From Acidimicrobiaceae bacterium (GTDB taxonomy: Bacteria > Actinomycetota > Acidimicrobiia > Acidimicrobiales > Ilumatobacteraceae): DNA of 10,658 nt. The notes beneath the pieces were generated by a model that was not told where the DNA came from, searched no databases, and saw nothing but the letters and a program-made list of their open reading frames with translations. Where the stretch lies: NCBI GenBank assembly GCA_003455715.1, contig DMQJ01000158.1:1-10658 (forward strand), read 5' to 3'. Positions 1 to 8,024 of the stretch are shown here, one piece after another. The first letter of the stretch is position 1, and each line of letters opens with the position of its first letter. Position numbers and translations under genes: made by a program.

Positions 1-14
1 TGCTCTTCCGATCT
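1..14. other. Illumina sequencing-adapter remnant at contig edge
   Basis: The first 14 bases (TGCTCTTCCGATCT) are identical to the 3' end of the standard Illumina read-2 adapter as I know it. The serine-hydrolase reading frame stays family-like (HDGGAMGQS) up to base 15 and then runs into this string. The adapter is therefore fused to genomic DNA, and residues decoded from it are artefacts. It marks the true left end of reliable sequence. Confidence 0.93.
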
Positions 15-934
15 GCCGACTGCCCCATCGCGCCGCCGTCGTGCAGCAGCACGGTCGTACCCCAGTTGTCGTCGATGAGCAGACCGCGACCCATCCAGCG
101 ACCATGCCGCGGATCAGGGATCTCCACCACTCGATCGTGCATCAGGGTCTTGCTGAGGTCAGCGAGCAGGGCATGCCCCCGTCTGTCGCCCGCGCCACGT
201 TGGAGGTGCAGTTCACCGAACGACAGCAGGTCGTCGACCGTGGCCAGCAAGCGAAGCCCCGCCGGCCCGAGCGCCCGTGGTCCTTGCACGGCGTCAAGCG
301 CTGCGTTGGCCGATGTCGCAGGGTCGAACGAGTGACCGACGACAAGGAGCTCACTCGGAACCGTCGCCGCGCTGAACGTGGCGGCCGACTGCATGGGCAA
401 CAGCAGCGTGTCAGAGAGCGCACGCTCGAACGAACAGTTCATCGACACCTCGAGGAGTCGCCCGAGCACGGCATAACCGGCGTTCGAGTAACCGAAGCGG
501 GTCCCAGGTGTCGCGTGCAAGGGCACCTCGGAGACACCGTCGACGAATCGCTCGAGCGCGTCGTCGGCATCGTCGTCGGGCGCCCACAAGTCGGGGAGGC
601 CGGAGGTGTGCGTGAGCAGTTGGTGAGAGGTGACGCCGTGGGCGAACCGAGGGAGGATGCGGCGCACGTCGTCGTCGAGGTGCAGGTCGACCGCGCGCGA
701 CGCCACCGCCTCGACGAACGCGGTTGCGACGAAGGCTTTGGCGACCGACCCGATGAGATACCTGGCGTCTCGTCGGATCGGTTGGCCACCTTCGCTGCAA
801 GTAGAGCCGACACACGCGATCGAACGTTCGCCGCCTGACGCCACCCCCAGCGTGGCACCCACTACACCGTGACGCCGGGCGAGTGCCTCGAGGTCGACCG
901 AGTCGAGAGCGAGTGGGCCGGCGGAGGAAGTCAC
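15..934 (-). CDS. Beta-lactamase-family serine hydrolase (class C/PBP-like), C-terminus missing
   Basis: This is a serine hydrolase of the beta-lactamase/transpeptidase-like fold (PF00144 type: class C beta-lactamases, EstB-like esterases, D-aminopeptidases); the substrate cannot be told from sequence. The minus-strand frame from GTG 934 gives 306 readable residues. Visible motifs are S63-V-A-K66 (the SxxK nucleophile and general base), Y149-S-N151 (the YxN motif), the family stretch HQLLTHTSGLPD near 104-115, and H298-D-G-G (the HxG/KTG-equivalent third motif), just before the sequence runs into adapter. No signal peptide is seen, so it is probably cytoplasmic. The GTG was chosen because the domain begins soon after it; the frame stays open upstream, so the start is uncertain and no strong ribosome site is visible. 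It lies 92 bp downstream of the exchanger gene on the same strand and may share its transcript. Confidence 0.88.
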
Positions 935-1026
935 GTCACCGATCCTGCCCGTCGGGCCATGCGCGAATCGGCCAACCAGCGCCCTGCCCGCTGTAGCCGC
1001 GCCGCAACACCGACGCGGCCGCCCGA

Positions 1027-2127
<1,101 letters not shown>

Positions 2128-2178
2128 GGGCGGCGAGGCTACCCAAGCCGGTCGCTACGTGCTGCCCCAGAGTGGAAG

Positions 2179-2225
2179 ACGCAGGCACGAATTGTCGCAC
2201 CGTGTGCGAGATTCGGTGCCTGCGT
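2179..2225 (-). terminator. Long hairpin after the sugar operon, probable terminator
   Basis: The outer arms ACGCAGGCAC (2179-2188) and GTGCCTGCGT (2216-2225) are perfectly complementary. Inside them GAAT (2189-2192) pairs with ATTC (2211-2214), and TCGCAC (2195-2200) pairs with GTGCGA (2204-2209) around a CGT loop. That makes 20 Watson-Crick pairs in 47 nt, with only small bulges. On the minus strand it begins 20 nt after the aldo/keto reductase stop. No real U-tract follows, which is common in actinobacterial terminators. A role as a structured leader of the exchanger gene cannot be excluded. Confidence 0.65.
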
Positions 2226-2245
2226 TTGGGTGGCAGCGCTGACCG

Positions 2246-3163
2246 TCACTCCCCGAGCCAAGCGTCGACGCCGAGCGCCGACCACAGCCCGTCGGGAATC
2301 GGCACGGTTGCGTAGCCCGCATCTGCCCGCATTTCGTCTGCCGAGCGGGCACCGACCAGTACGGTGGCCACACCAGGCGCACGCAACGCGAACTGGATTG
2401 CCGCCGCAGCGAGTGGCACCCCGAAGCTGGCACACGCAGCCGCCATCTCGCGAGCCTGAGTCAACAGCTCGGGCGGCGCCTGGGAGTAATCGAACGTGTC
2501 GTTGGCGAACGGGTCGGCAAGCAGGCCGCTGTTGAAAACCCCGCCGAGCACCGTCTCCACACCTCGCTGCGTGCACAGCTCCAAGAGCGGCGCCCCCGAC
2601 CGATCGAGCAAGCTCCAGCGCCCCGCCAGCAGCACACAGTCGAGCGGCAGGTCGGTGACGAACCTCTGCAACATCTGCCACTGGTTCATGCCGCAGCCGA
2701 CCTTGCCGATCACGCCCTGGTCGCGCAGCTCGAACAACGTGGGGAAGGCCTCGTCGCGCGCGACGGACTCGTGATGGTCGGGGTCGTGCACGTGCACGAT
2801 GTCGATGCGGTCGACCTGTAGCCGCTGCATCGACTCCTCCAACGAGGCCAGCACGCCGTCGCGGGTGAAGTCGAACACGGGGTCAACCGGCGGCACGTTG
2901 GCGAAGGCACTCGGCGAGCGCGGCCCGGCGGGCGGGCGCAGCACCCGACCCACCTTCGTGCACAGCGTGAACTCGTCGCGTGGGAGGCCCTTCAACGCCG
3001 CGCCCAGTCGCACCTCACTGAGGCCGTGGCCGTACTGGGGTGCCGTGTCGAAGAAGCGCACACCGCACTCCCACGCAGCATCGACGGCGGCTTGTGCTTG
3101 CTCGTCGGACACTTCGGCGAACAGGTTGCCCAGTGGCGCTGTGCCGAGGCCCAGTGTGGTCAT
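2246..3163 (-). CDS. Aldo/keto reductase, L-fucose (D-threo-aldose) 1-dehydrogenase type
   Basis: This is an NAD(P)-dependent aldo/keto reductase, most like the aldose 1-dehydrogenases that oxidise L-fucose, D-arabinose or L-galactose at C1 to the lactone. The 305 residues begin LGLGTAPLGNLF. The AKR catalytic tetrad is visible as D39, Y44 (FFDTAPQYGHG), K70 (CTKVGR) and H126 (VHVHDPDHH). The segment GCGMNQWQML (about 162-171) and the C-terminal AIQFALRAPGVATVLVGA cofactor region also fit the family. ATG 3163 was chosen because its A, T and G overlap the TGA of the upstream fuconate dehydratase (ATGA at 3160-3163), implying translational coupling. A longer frame reaching 3412 is only the dehydratase gene read out of frame. 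The neighbour supports sugar oxidation as the job; exact substrate is inferred. Confidence 0.9.
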   Translation of the reverse strand: MTTLGLGTAPLGNLFAEVSDEQAQAAVDAAWECGVRFFDTAPQYGHGLSEVRLGAALKGLPRDEFTLCTKVGRVLRPPAGPRSPSAFANVPPVDPVFDFTRDGVLASLEESMQRLQVDRIDIVHVHDPDHHESVARDEAFPTLFELRDQGVIGKVGCGMNQWQMLQRFVTDLPLDCVLLAGRWSLLDRSGAPLLELCTQRGVETVLGGVFNSGLLADPFANDTFDYSQAPPELLTQAREMAAACASFGVPLAAAAIQFALRAPGVATVLVGARSADEMRADAGYATVPIPDGLWSALGVDAWLGE

Positions 3164-4449
3164 CGCCACTCGGCGCCGTCGGGGTAGCGGAGCGATGCGA
3201 TCGACTCGGGGTGCATCTCGATGGAGTAGCCGGGCGCCTCGGGCACCACGTACGCGCCGTTGCGCACCTGCGCTGGGTGGAGGAAGTGCTCGTGCAAGTG
3301 GTCGGCCCACTCGGTGGTGCGATCGTGCGCCGAGCCACTGACGCACAGGTAGTCGATGACCGAGATGTGCTGCACGTACTCGCACAGACCGATGCCACCA
3401 GCGTGCGGACACACCGGCACGTCGCGGGCGGCAGCCAGCAGCAACACGGCGAGCACTTCATTGAGGCCACCCAGGCGACACGCATCGACCTGGCAGTAGT
3501 CGATGGCCTCCGCCTGCAGGAGCTGTTTGAAGATGAGCCGGTTGGCTGCGTGCTCACCCGTCGCCACTCCCACCGGCTTCACCCCACGACGGATGGCGGC
3601 ATGGCCCAACACGTCGTCGGGGTGGGTGGGCTCTTCGATCCATCGCAGGCGGGCGTCACCCAGTTCGTTGGTCCAGTCGATCGCCTGGCCGACGTCCCAC
3701 ACCTGGTTGGCATCAGCCATCAACTGCCGCTCGTCGCCGACCTCTTCGCGCATCACCTCGCACCGCCGCCGATCCGACGCCACGTCGATGCCCACCTTGG
3801 TCTTGAAGCTCGTCCACCCGTCGGCGATGGCGGCCTGGCAACGCCGCCGCACCTCGTCCTCCGGGTAACCGAGCCAGCCGGCCGACGTGATGTAGGCCGG
3901 GTAACCGTCGCGCCTCAGCTCGGCCAGCCGCTGAGACTGGCCCGACCGCATACGCGTGAGCATTTCGAGGGCCCGTGCCTCGTCGACCTCGTCGCGCAGG
4001 TAACGGAAGTCGATGCAATCGATGAACTGGGCCGGCTCCAGATCGGCCACCAACTGCCACACCGGCACACCACGTTCCTTGGCCCACAGGTCCCACACCG
4101 CGTTCACCAGGGCGGCGGTGGCGAGGTGGATGACCCCTTTGTCGGGGCCCAGCCAGCGCAACTGCGAGTGGTTGGTGACAGACCGCCAGAACGCACCCAT
4201 GTTGTCGGTGATGTCGCTGAGCCGCCTGCCCACCACCAGCGGAGCGAGCGCCTCGATGGCGACGCAGCACAGGTCGTTGCCGGCACCGATGGTGAAGGTC
4301 ATGCCGTGGCCCTCGAGCGCGCCATCGGTGTGCAGCACCACGTACGCAGCCGAGTAGTCGGGGTCGGGATGATTGGCATCGGAGCCGTGCAGGAACTTCG
4401 ACGTGCGCGCTCGCAGGTCGTGCGTGGACACTCGCGTGATCGTGGTCAT
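3160..4449 (-). CDS. fucD: L-fuconate dehydratase, enolase superfamily
   Basis: This is predicted to dehydrate L-fuconate to 2-keto-3-deoxy-L-fuconate, a step of non-phosphorylative fucose breakdown in the cytoplasm. With ATG 4449 as start there are 429 residues: an N-terminal capping domain (about 1-130) and a TIM barrel. Active-site residues are K216-T-K218 (KxK base), metal ligands D246, E272 and E299, and H349 (CPHAGGIGL). Each lies two positions before the residue I recall for the characterised Xanthomonas enzyme (K218/K220, D248, E274, E301, H351), an unusually exact match in spacing. The motifs HGSDANHPDPDYSAAY near the N-terminus and GHGMTFTIGAGND are also typical of the FucD/ENOSF1 subgroup. 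A GTG at 4464 in the same frame would add five residues. The gene overlaps the reductase by 4 bp and is divergent from the SDR gene. Confidence 0.93.
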   Translation of the reverse strand: MTTITRVSTHDLRARTSKFLHGSDANHPDPDYSAAYVVLHTDGALEGHGMTFTIGAGNDLCCVAIEALAPLVVGRRLSDITDNMGAFWRSVTNHSQLRWLGPDKGVIHLATAALVNAVWDLWAKERGVPVWQLVADLEPAQFIDCIDFRYLRDEVDEARALEMLTRMRSGQSQRLAELRRDGYPAYITSAGWLGYPEDEVRRRCQAAIADGWTSFKTKVGIDVASDRRRCEVMREEVGDERQLMADANQVWDVGQAIDWTNELGDARLRWIEEPTHPDDVLGHAAIRRGVKPVGVATGEHAANRLIFKQLLQAEAIDYCQVDACRLGGLNEVLAVLLLAAARDVPVCPHAGGIGLCEYVQHISVIDYLCVSGSAHDRTTEWADHLHEHFLHPAQVRNGAYVVPEAPGYSIEMHPESIASLRYPDGAEWR

Positions 4450-4465
4450 CGGCTCTGACAGCACC

Positions 4466-4495
4466 CCCGGCGTCGTATGGTAGACCTCCGCCGGG
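4466..4495. promoter_or_regulatory. Divergent promoter region with inverted repeat (candidate operator)
   Basis: The 69 bp between the divergent dehydratase (ATG 4449) and SDR (ATG 4519) genes contain CCCGGCG (4466-4472) and CGCCGGG (4489-4495), a perfect 7-bp inverted repeat with a 16-bp spacer. Near its centre lies TATGGTA (4476-4482). TATGGT reads as a weak -10 on the plus strand, with CTGACA (4455-4460) as a -35 at a short 15-bp spacing; TACCAT is a weak -10 on the minus strand. One regulator could therefore control both arms. No regulator gene for the cluster is present in the window. Motif matches are modest and the functional call is inference. Confidence 0.4.
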
Positions 4496-4503
4496 TACGC
4501 AGC

Positions 4504-4511
4504 GGAAGGGG
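4504..4511 (+). promoter_or_regulatory. Ribosome binding site deciding the SDR start
   Basis: GGAAGGGG lies 7 nt before ATG 4519. It settles that codon as the start rather than the in-frame ATG at 4477, which lies in the promoter region and would add 14 non-family residues. Confidence 0.7.
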
Positions 4512-4518
4512 CTCTGCA

Positions 4519-5238
4519 ATGCAGCGGATCGTCGTGGTCACGGGGTCGTCGGGTGGAATCGGGTCAGCGATTCGCGAACGGTTCACGGCACTCGGCGACA
4601 CGGTGGTGGGCATCGACCTCGCCGCCGAGTTGGCCGGAGACCATCGAGTCGACATCACCGACGCCGCCCAGTGCGAGGCGGTGGTGCAACGCATCATCGA
4701 CCAGCACGGTCGTGTCGATGTGCTGTGTAACAACGCCGGCGTGTCGGCGGTGGGCGATGTGGTGGCCAGCACCCCCGACGACTGGCAGCGGGTGTTCGCC
4801 GTCAACGTGTTCGGCACCGCCAACATGTCGCGGGCAGCCCTGCCGCATATGCGCCGCCAGCAAGGTGGCGCCATCGTCAACACGTGCTCCATCGTCGCCA
4901 CGGTGGGCCTCGTGCAGCGGGCCGTCTACGCCAGTTCCAAGGGTGCGGTGGTGGCCCTCACGAAGGCGATGGCTGCCGACGAAGTGGCCAACGGCATCCG
5001 GGTGAACGCGGTGTCGCCCGGCACGGTGGAGAGCCCGTGGGTGCAGCGACTGGTGGCCGCAACCGACGACCCGCCCACCACCTACGAAGCGCTGCGCAAA
5101 CGACAGCCGCTCGGCCAGTTGGTGTCGTGCGAATCGGTGGCTGATGCGGTGGTGTACCTGGCCAACCCCACCACGTTCACCACCGGCATCAACCTGTTGG
5201 TCGACGGCGGCATCAGCGGTATCCGCATCGTCGAGTGA
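4519..5238 (+). CDS. SDR oxidoreductase, probable 2-keto-3-deoxy-L-fuconate dehydrogenase
   Basis: This is a classical short-chain dehydrogenase of 239 residues. It shows the Rossmann motif TGSSGGIG (8-15), D33 after beta-2 (an acidic residue favouring NAD+), NNAG (71-74), N96, catalytic S124, Y137 and K141 (YASSK), and PGTVESPW (167-174). The PGTVESP stretch and the ending LVDGGIS resemble SDRs found beside fuconate dehydratase that oxidise 2-keto-3-deoxy-L-fuconate at C4 to the diketo acid. Acting as an L-fucose dehydrogenase instead is possible. It is divergent from fucD and only 15 nt ahead of the solute-binding-like gene, so the two are probably co-transcribed. The SDR identity is certain; the substrate rests on context. 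Confidence 0.9.
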   Translation: MQRIVVVTGSSGGIGSAIRERFTALGDTVVGIDLAAELAGDHRVDITDAAQCEAVVQRIIDQHGRVDVLCNNAGVSAVGDVVASTPDDWQRVFAVNVFGTANMSRAALPHMRRQQGGAIVNTCSIVATVGLVQRAVYASSKGAVVALTKAMAADEVANGIRVNAVSPGTVESPWVQRLVAATDDPPTTYEALRKRQPLGQLVSCESVADAVVYLANPTTFTTGINLLVDGGISGIRIVE

Positions 5239-5240
5239 GG

Positions 5241-5246
5241 AGGAGG
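5241..5246 (+). promoter_or_regulatory. Strong Shine-Dalgarno fixing the start of the solute-binding-like gene
   Basis: AGGAGG, within a run of three AGG units starting at the SDR stop codon, ends 7 nt before ATG 5254. It makes a longer N-terminus with a signal peptide very unlikely, because upstream sequence is the SDR coding end. Confidence 0.8.
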
Positions 5247-5253
5247 TAGGGCC

Positions 5254-6345
5254 ATGACGCTACGGGTCGCCTTGGTCGGTGGGCCGATGTACGACCACCT
5301 CTACCGCCTGCTCGACGACATGGATGTGGAGGTGGTGGTGCATGCCGACCACCCCACGCTCAATCGTGCGGTGGCCGACATGCTTGGCCGAGGCGAGCGC
5401 CTCGACCTCATCTCCACACACAGCAAGTACGCGCCTTCGCAGCAGCAGTGGCTCATGGCGCTCGACGACGTCGTCGACGCGTCGGCGGTGGCAGCACTCG
5501 CCCCGTTGGCGGTCGACCTGTGTCGCTTCGATGGCAGCACGCTGTGCCTGCCGAGGCTGATCGACGTGCGCATCATGTGGTACCGACGCGACCGCATCGA
5601 GGTGCCGCCGAACTCGTGGAACGACGTCGTCGACCAGGGAGTCTCGTTCGGGTTCCCAGGTCGCGAGTCGGGCCTGTTCGGAACGTTCTTCGAGTTGGTC
5701 GTCGGGGCGGGCGGCCAACTGTTCGACAGCGACGGCAGGCCGCGCATCGCATCGCCGGAAGCGGTCGCCGCTGTGGAACAACTCGTCGCCATGGCGGCGC
5801 ACTGCCCACCGGATCTGCCGGAGTGGCACTACGACCAGGTCGATGCCGCCCTGCTCGACGGACGGGTTGACGCCGCGGGTATCTGGCCCGGCGGCTGGGG
5901 GCCCATTCGCGACTCGCCGGTCTCCGGCCTCCTTGCCCCCGCCCTGTACCCGACGGGCCCCTCGCGACGGGTGAGCTACTCCGGCTGCCACGCGTGGGCC
6001 ATCCCGCGTACGTGTGCCGACGTGCCCGGTGCTGTCGAGCTCTTGCACCGGCTGGTGAGCCACGACGCCAACACCATCGACGCCGCGGGCGGCAGCGTGT
6101 GCGCGCATGTCGACGCGTTCGCCCAGGTGGCGCCACAGGGTGACATCGACGCGATGCGGCTGCAACTCACCGCCGACACCATCCGCACCTCGATGATCAC
6201 GTACCCACCTCACCCGCGGTTCCCGGAAGTGGAAGACATCGGCTGGCAGGAGTTGAACGCGGTGCTGCGCGGAGCACGCACCGCCGCGGAGGCCGTCGAT
6301 CGCATCCACGAGGCCGCCGCCGCACGGCTCGTGACGCTTCCCTGA
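5254..6345 (+). CDS. Solute-binding-protein-like (family 1 SBP) without signal peptide
   Basis: These 363 residues look like a carbohydrate ABC-transporter substrate-binding protein. They start with a first beta-strand (LRVALVGGPMYD), followed by DLISTHSKYAPSQQQWLMALDDVVD (about 51-75), the hinge-like LCLPRLIDVRIMWYRRDRI, an NSWNDVVDQG lobe-crossing motif, GTFFELVVGAGGQLFD, and the pair AAGIWPGGWGP / SGCHAWAIPR typical of ligand-cleft walls. However, the protein begins directly with the first strand: no hydrophobic signal segment and no lipobox cysteine. The strong ribosome site excludes a missed extension. No ABC permease or ATPase gene is adjacent. It is therefore predicted to be cytoplasmic, perhaps a sugar-acid sensor or an accessory binding protein of the fucose module; that role is inference. 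It sits 15 nt after the SDR, likely in the same operon. Confidence 0.85.
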   Translation: MTLRVALVGGPMYDHLYRLLDDMDVEVVVHADHPTLNRAVADMLGRGERLDLISTHSKYAPSQQQWLMALDDVVDASAVAALAPLAVDLCRFDGSTLCLPRLIDVRIMWYRRDRIEVPPNSWNDVVDQGVSFGFPGRESGLFGTFFELVVGAGGQLFDSDGRPRIASPEAVAAVEQLVAMAAHCPPDLPEWHYDQVDAALLDGRVDAAGIWPGGWGPIRDSPVSGLLAPALYPTGPSRRVSYSGCHAWAIPRTCADVPGAVELLHRLVSHDANTIDAAGGSVCAHVDAFAQVAPQGDIDAMRLQLTADTIRTSMITYPPHPRFPEVEDIGWQELNAVLRGARTAAEAVDRIHEAAAARLVTLP

Positions 6346-6351
6346 AACCTC

Positions 6352-6379
6352 TTGCATATTAGGTCATCTGACCTAATAT
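6352..6379 (+). promoter_or_regulatory. tetR promoter, likely giving a leaderless transcript
   Basis: TTGCAT (6352-6357) and TAATAT (6374-6379) form a -35/-10 pair with a 16-bp spacer, unusually AT-rich for this window. A transcript would begin about 6385-6387, at or next to ATG 6386, with no room for a ribosome site. The tetR mRNA is therefore predicted to be leaderless, which is common in actinobacteria. Confidence 0.65.
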
Positions 6380-6380
6380 G
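6355..6380. promoter_or_regulatory. Perfect 12-bp palindromic operator for TetR
   Basis: CATATTAGGTCA (6355-6366) and TGACCTAATATG (6369-6380) are perfect inverted repeats with a 2-bp spacer (TC). The palindrome spans the spacer and -10 of the tetR promoter, so bound repressor would block RNA polymerase. Its size and place are typical of TetR-family autoregulatory operators. Controller and operator lie together, so the downstream dioxygenase is expected to be co-regulated. Confidence 0.85.
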
Positions 6381-6385
6381 TGCAC

Positions 6386-7063
6386 ATGGCCGTCGAGGCG
6401 AACACTCCCGCTCGCCGCACCCACCAGCGCGGTGTCGACACGCGCCGCGACATCCTCGATGCCGCCCTTCTGGAGTTCGCCGCCGTCGGGTTCGATGCAG
6501 CGTCCACTCGCGCGATCGCTGCGCGTGCGGGGATTCGTCAGGGGCAACTCACGTACCACTTCGAGACGAAGGACGTCTTGTGGCGCTCCACGGTCGACCG
6601 GCTGTTCGAACGGTTCGACGAAGCGTTCGAACCCGACGTGCTCGCCCAGGTGGGCGCCCTGTCGCCCGACAAGGCAGCCGATGCGCTCGCGGCCGCGGTG
6701 CGTTCGCTCGTTCGAGCGGTGTCGAACCTGCCGGAGCTGAACCGCATCATGGTGCACGAATCCACCGCTGCGTCCGACCGTCTCACCTGGATGGTGGATC
6801 GACACGTGCGCCACCGCTTCGAGCAGTTGAGCGAACTGTGGCAGTTGGTGCGAGCACAGGGCCGCACCCACCTCGACGCCGACCCGTTGGTCATCTACTA
6901 CTGCGTCGTCGGTGCGGCGTCACTGCTGTACGTGAACGCTCCCGAGGCACAGCTACTCGCACGGAAACGAACTCGGCGGGTCGTCTCCGACGAGTTGGTG
7001 AGTGCCCACGCCGACACGCTGGTCGCCATGCTGCTCGGCCCCATCCATAAGGACACGACATGA
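6386..7063 (+). CDS. TetR-family transcriptional regulator
   Basis: This is a 225-residue DNA-binding repressor of the TetR/AcrR type. The N-terminal domain shows TRRDILDAALLEFAAVGFDAAST (about 19-41) followed by the helix-turn-helix IAARAGIRQGQLTYHFETKDVLW (44-66), including the near-invariant YHF-x-x-K-x-x-L ending. Residues about 80-225 form a helical ligand domain with no family-specific motif I recognise. ATG 6386 was chosen over GTG 6380 because the promoter -10 ends at 6379 and the palindrome reaches 6380, implying a leaderless start. Its stop overlaps the start of the dioxygenase gene by 4 bp (ATGA), so it most likely represses its own operon and releases on binding an aromatic or related substrate; the ligand is inference. 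Confidence 0.93.
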   Translation: MAVEANTPARRTHQRGVDTRRDILDAALLEFAAVGFDAASTRAIAARAGIRQGQLTYHFETKDVLWRSTVDRLFERFDEAFEPDVLAQVGALSPDKAADALAAAVRSLVRAVSNLPELNRIMVHESTAASDRLTWMVDRHVRHRFEQLSELWQLVRAQGRTHLDADPLVIYYCVVGAASLLYVNAPEAQLLARKRTRRVVSDELVSAHADTLVAMLLGPIHKDTT

Positions 7064-8013
7064 CCACCTCTCCACTGCAGCCCACTTCACCGGTGCGGGT
7101 ACGCGATGTTGCGTTCGTGCGCTTCCAAGCACCCGACCTCGATGCGATGGAGCAGTTCCTGCTGGCGTTCGGCATGCAGCGCGCCGCTCGCGACGAACAC
7201 ACCCTTTACATGCGCGGAACCGACGACGAGGGTTTCGTCCACGTCACTCACCTCGGCGACACGGCACGCTTCATCGGCGTGGCCTTCGAGGCCGACTCGC
7301 TCGCCGACCTGCACACCCTCACCGAGCACCACGGCTTCACCCCCGTTGCAGAATTGGCCGGGCCCGGTGGCGGCAGCGTGGTGCACGCCACCGACCCGAA
7401 CGGCCACCGGGTGGAGGTGGTGGCCGGTCGCGATTCGGTGGGTCGGCTTCCCAGCCCGGCGCCGGCACCGCGCAACGCTGCTGGTGCACCCACACGCGTC
7501 GGCGCGCCCGTACGACTCGATGCCGGAACGTCACATGTGAAGCGTCTCGGCCACTGCGTGCTCGAAGTGATCGACTTCCGGGCCAGCGAGGCCTGGTACA
7601 AGGAACGTCTCGGGCTGGTCACCTCCGATGAGATTGCACTCGACGAGCACACGTCGATCGGTGCATTCCTCCGCTGCGATCAGGGTGACCGCTTCGTCGA
7701 CCATCACACCCTCTTCCTCATCGGCGCCGGTCGGGCCGGGTTCAACCACGCCGCGTTCGAGGTGGCCGACTTCGACGATCTGATGCGCGGCAACACCCAC
7801 CTCACGAACGCGGGCTACACCCACCAGTGGGGCATCGGCCGCCACATCCTCGGCAGCCAGATCTACGACTACTGGCTCGACCCGTGGGGACACATGGTGG
7901 AGCACTGGACCGATGGCGACCTGTTCAACGACCAGACGCCTCCCCACACCGCGAGCCTCGGCGAGCTGCTCGGCTCGCAGTGGGGCCCCATCCACGGTGG
8001 CCCACCCGCCTGA
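7060..8013 (+). CDS. Two-domain VOC protein, type I extradiol dioxygenase-like
   Basis: This is a vicinal-oxygen-chelate protein of 317 residues with the two-module build of type I extradiol dioxygenases (2,3-dihydroxybiphenyl or catechol 2,3-dioxygenase type), expected to open a catechol ring using Fe(II) and O2. Domain 1 spans about 13-123 (VRDVAFVRFQAPDLDAMEQF to DPNGHRVEVV). A proline/alanine-rich linker follows (about 127-152), then the catalytic domain (about 160-285). The metal triad is visible as H165 (RLGHCVLEV), H230 (GFNHAAFEV) and E281 (DPWGHMVEHW), and H262 and Y269 fit the second-sphere residues. The pattern GRHILGSQIYDYWLDPWGHMVE is close to, but not exactly, the extradiol signature (four rather than two residues between Y and DP), so the substrate may be unusual. 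It is translationally coupled to tetR. Confidence 0.88.
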   Translation: MTTSPLQPTSPVRVRDVAFVRFQAPDLDAMEQFLLAFGMQRAARDEHTLYMRGTDDEGFVHVTHLGDTARFIGVAFEADSLADLHTLTEHHGFTPVAELAGPGGGSVVHATDPNGHRVEVVAGRDSVGRLPSPAPAPRNAAGAPTRVGAPVRLDAGTSHVKRLGHCVLEVIDFRASEAWYKERLGLVTSDEIALDEHTSIGAFLRCDQGDRFVDHHTLFLIGAGRAGFNHAAFEVADFDDLMRGNTHLTNAGYTHQWGIGRHILGSQIYDYWLDPWGHMVEHWTDGDLFNDQTPPHTASLGELLGSQWGPIHGGPPA

Positions 8014-8024
8014 CCTGGTCGCTG

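Noticed and set aside
2128..2178. Leaderless promoter for the exchanger gene (TAGCCT before ATG 2127)
   Set aside because: No acceptable -35 lies 15-19 bp upstream, and a TAnnnT match alone is too weak.
3164..3412. 83-residue N-terminal extension of the aldo/keto reductase
   Set aside because: It is arginine-rich out-of-frame sequence of fucD. ATG 3163 gives the normal family N-terminus and overlaps the fucD stop as ATGA.
3040..4458. 472-codon plus-strand open frame opposite fucD
   Set aside because: Antisense shadow: fucD on the other strand has a complete, correctly spaced active site, while this translation has no recognisable domain.
5260..6357. 365-codon minus-strand open frame opposite the solute-binding-like gene
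   Set aside because: Low-complexity shadow translation (R, H, V, D rich); the plus-strand gene has a strong ribosome site and family motifs.
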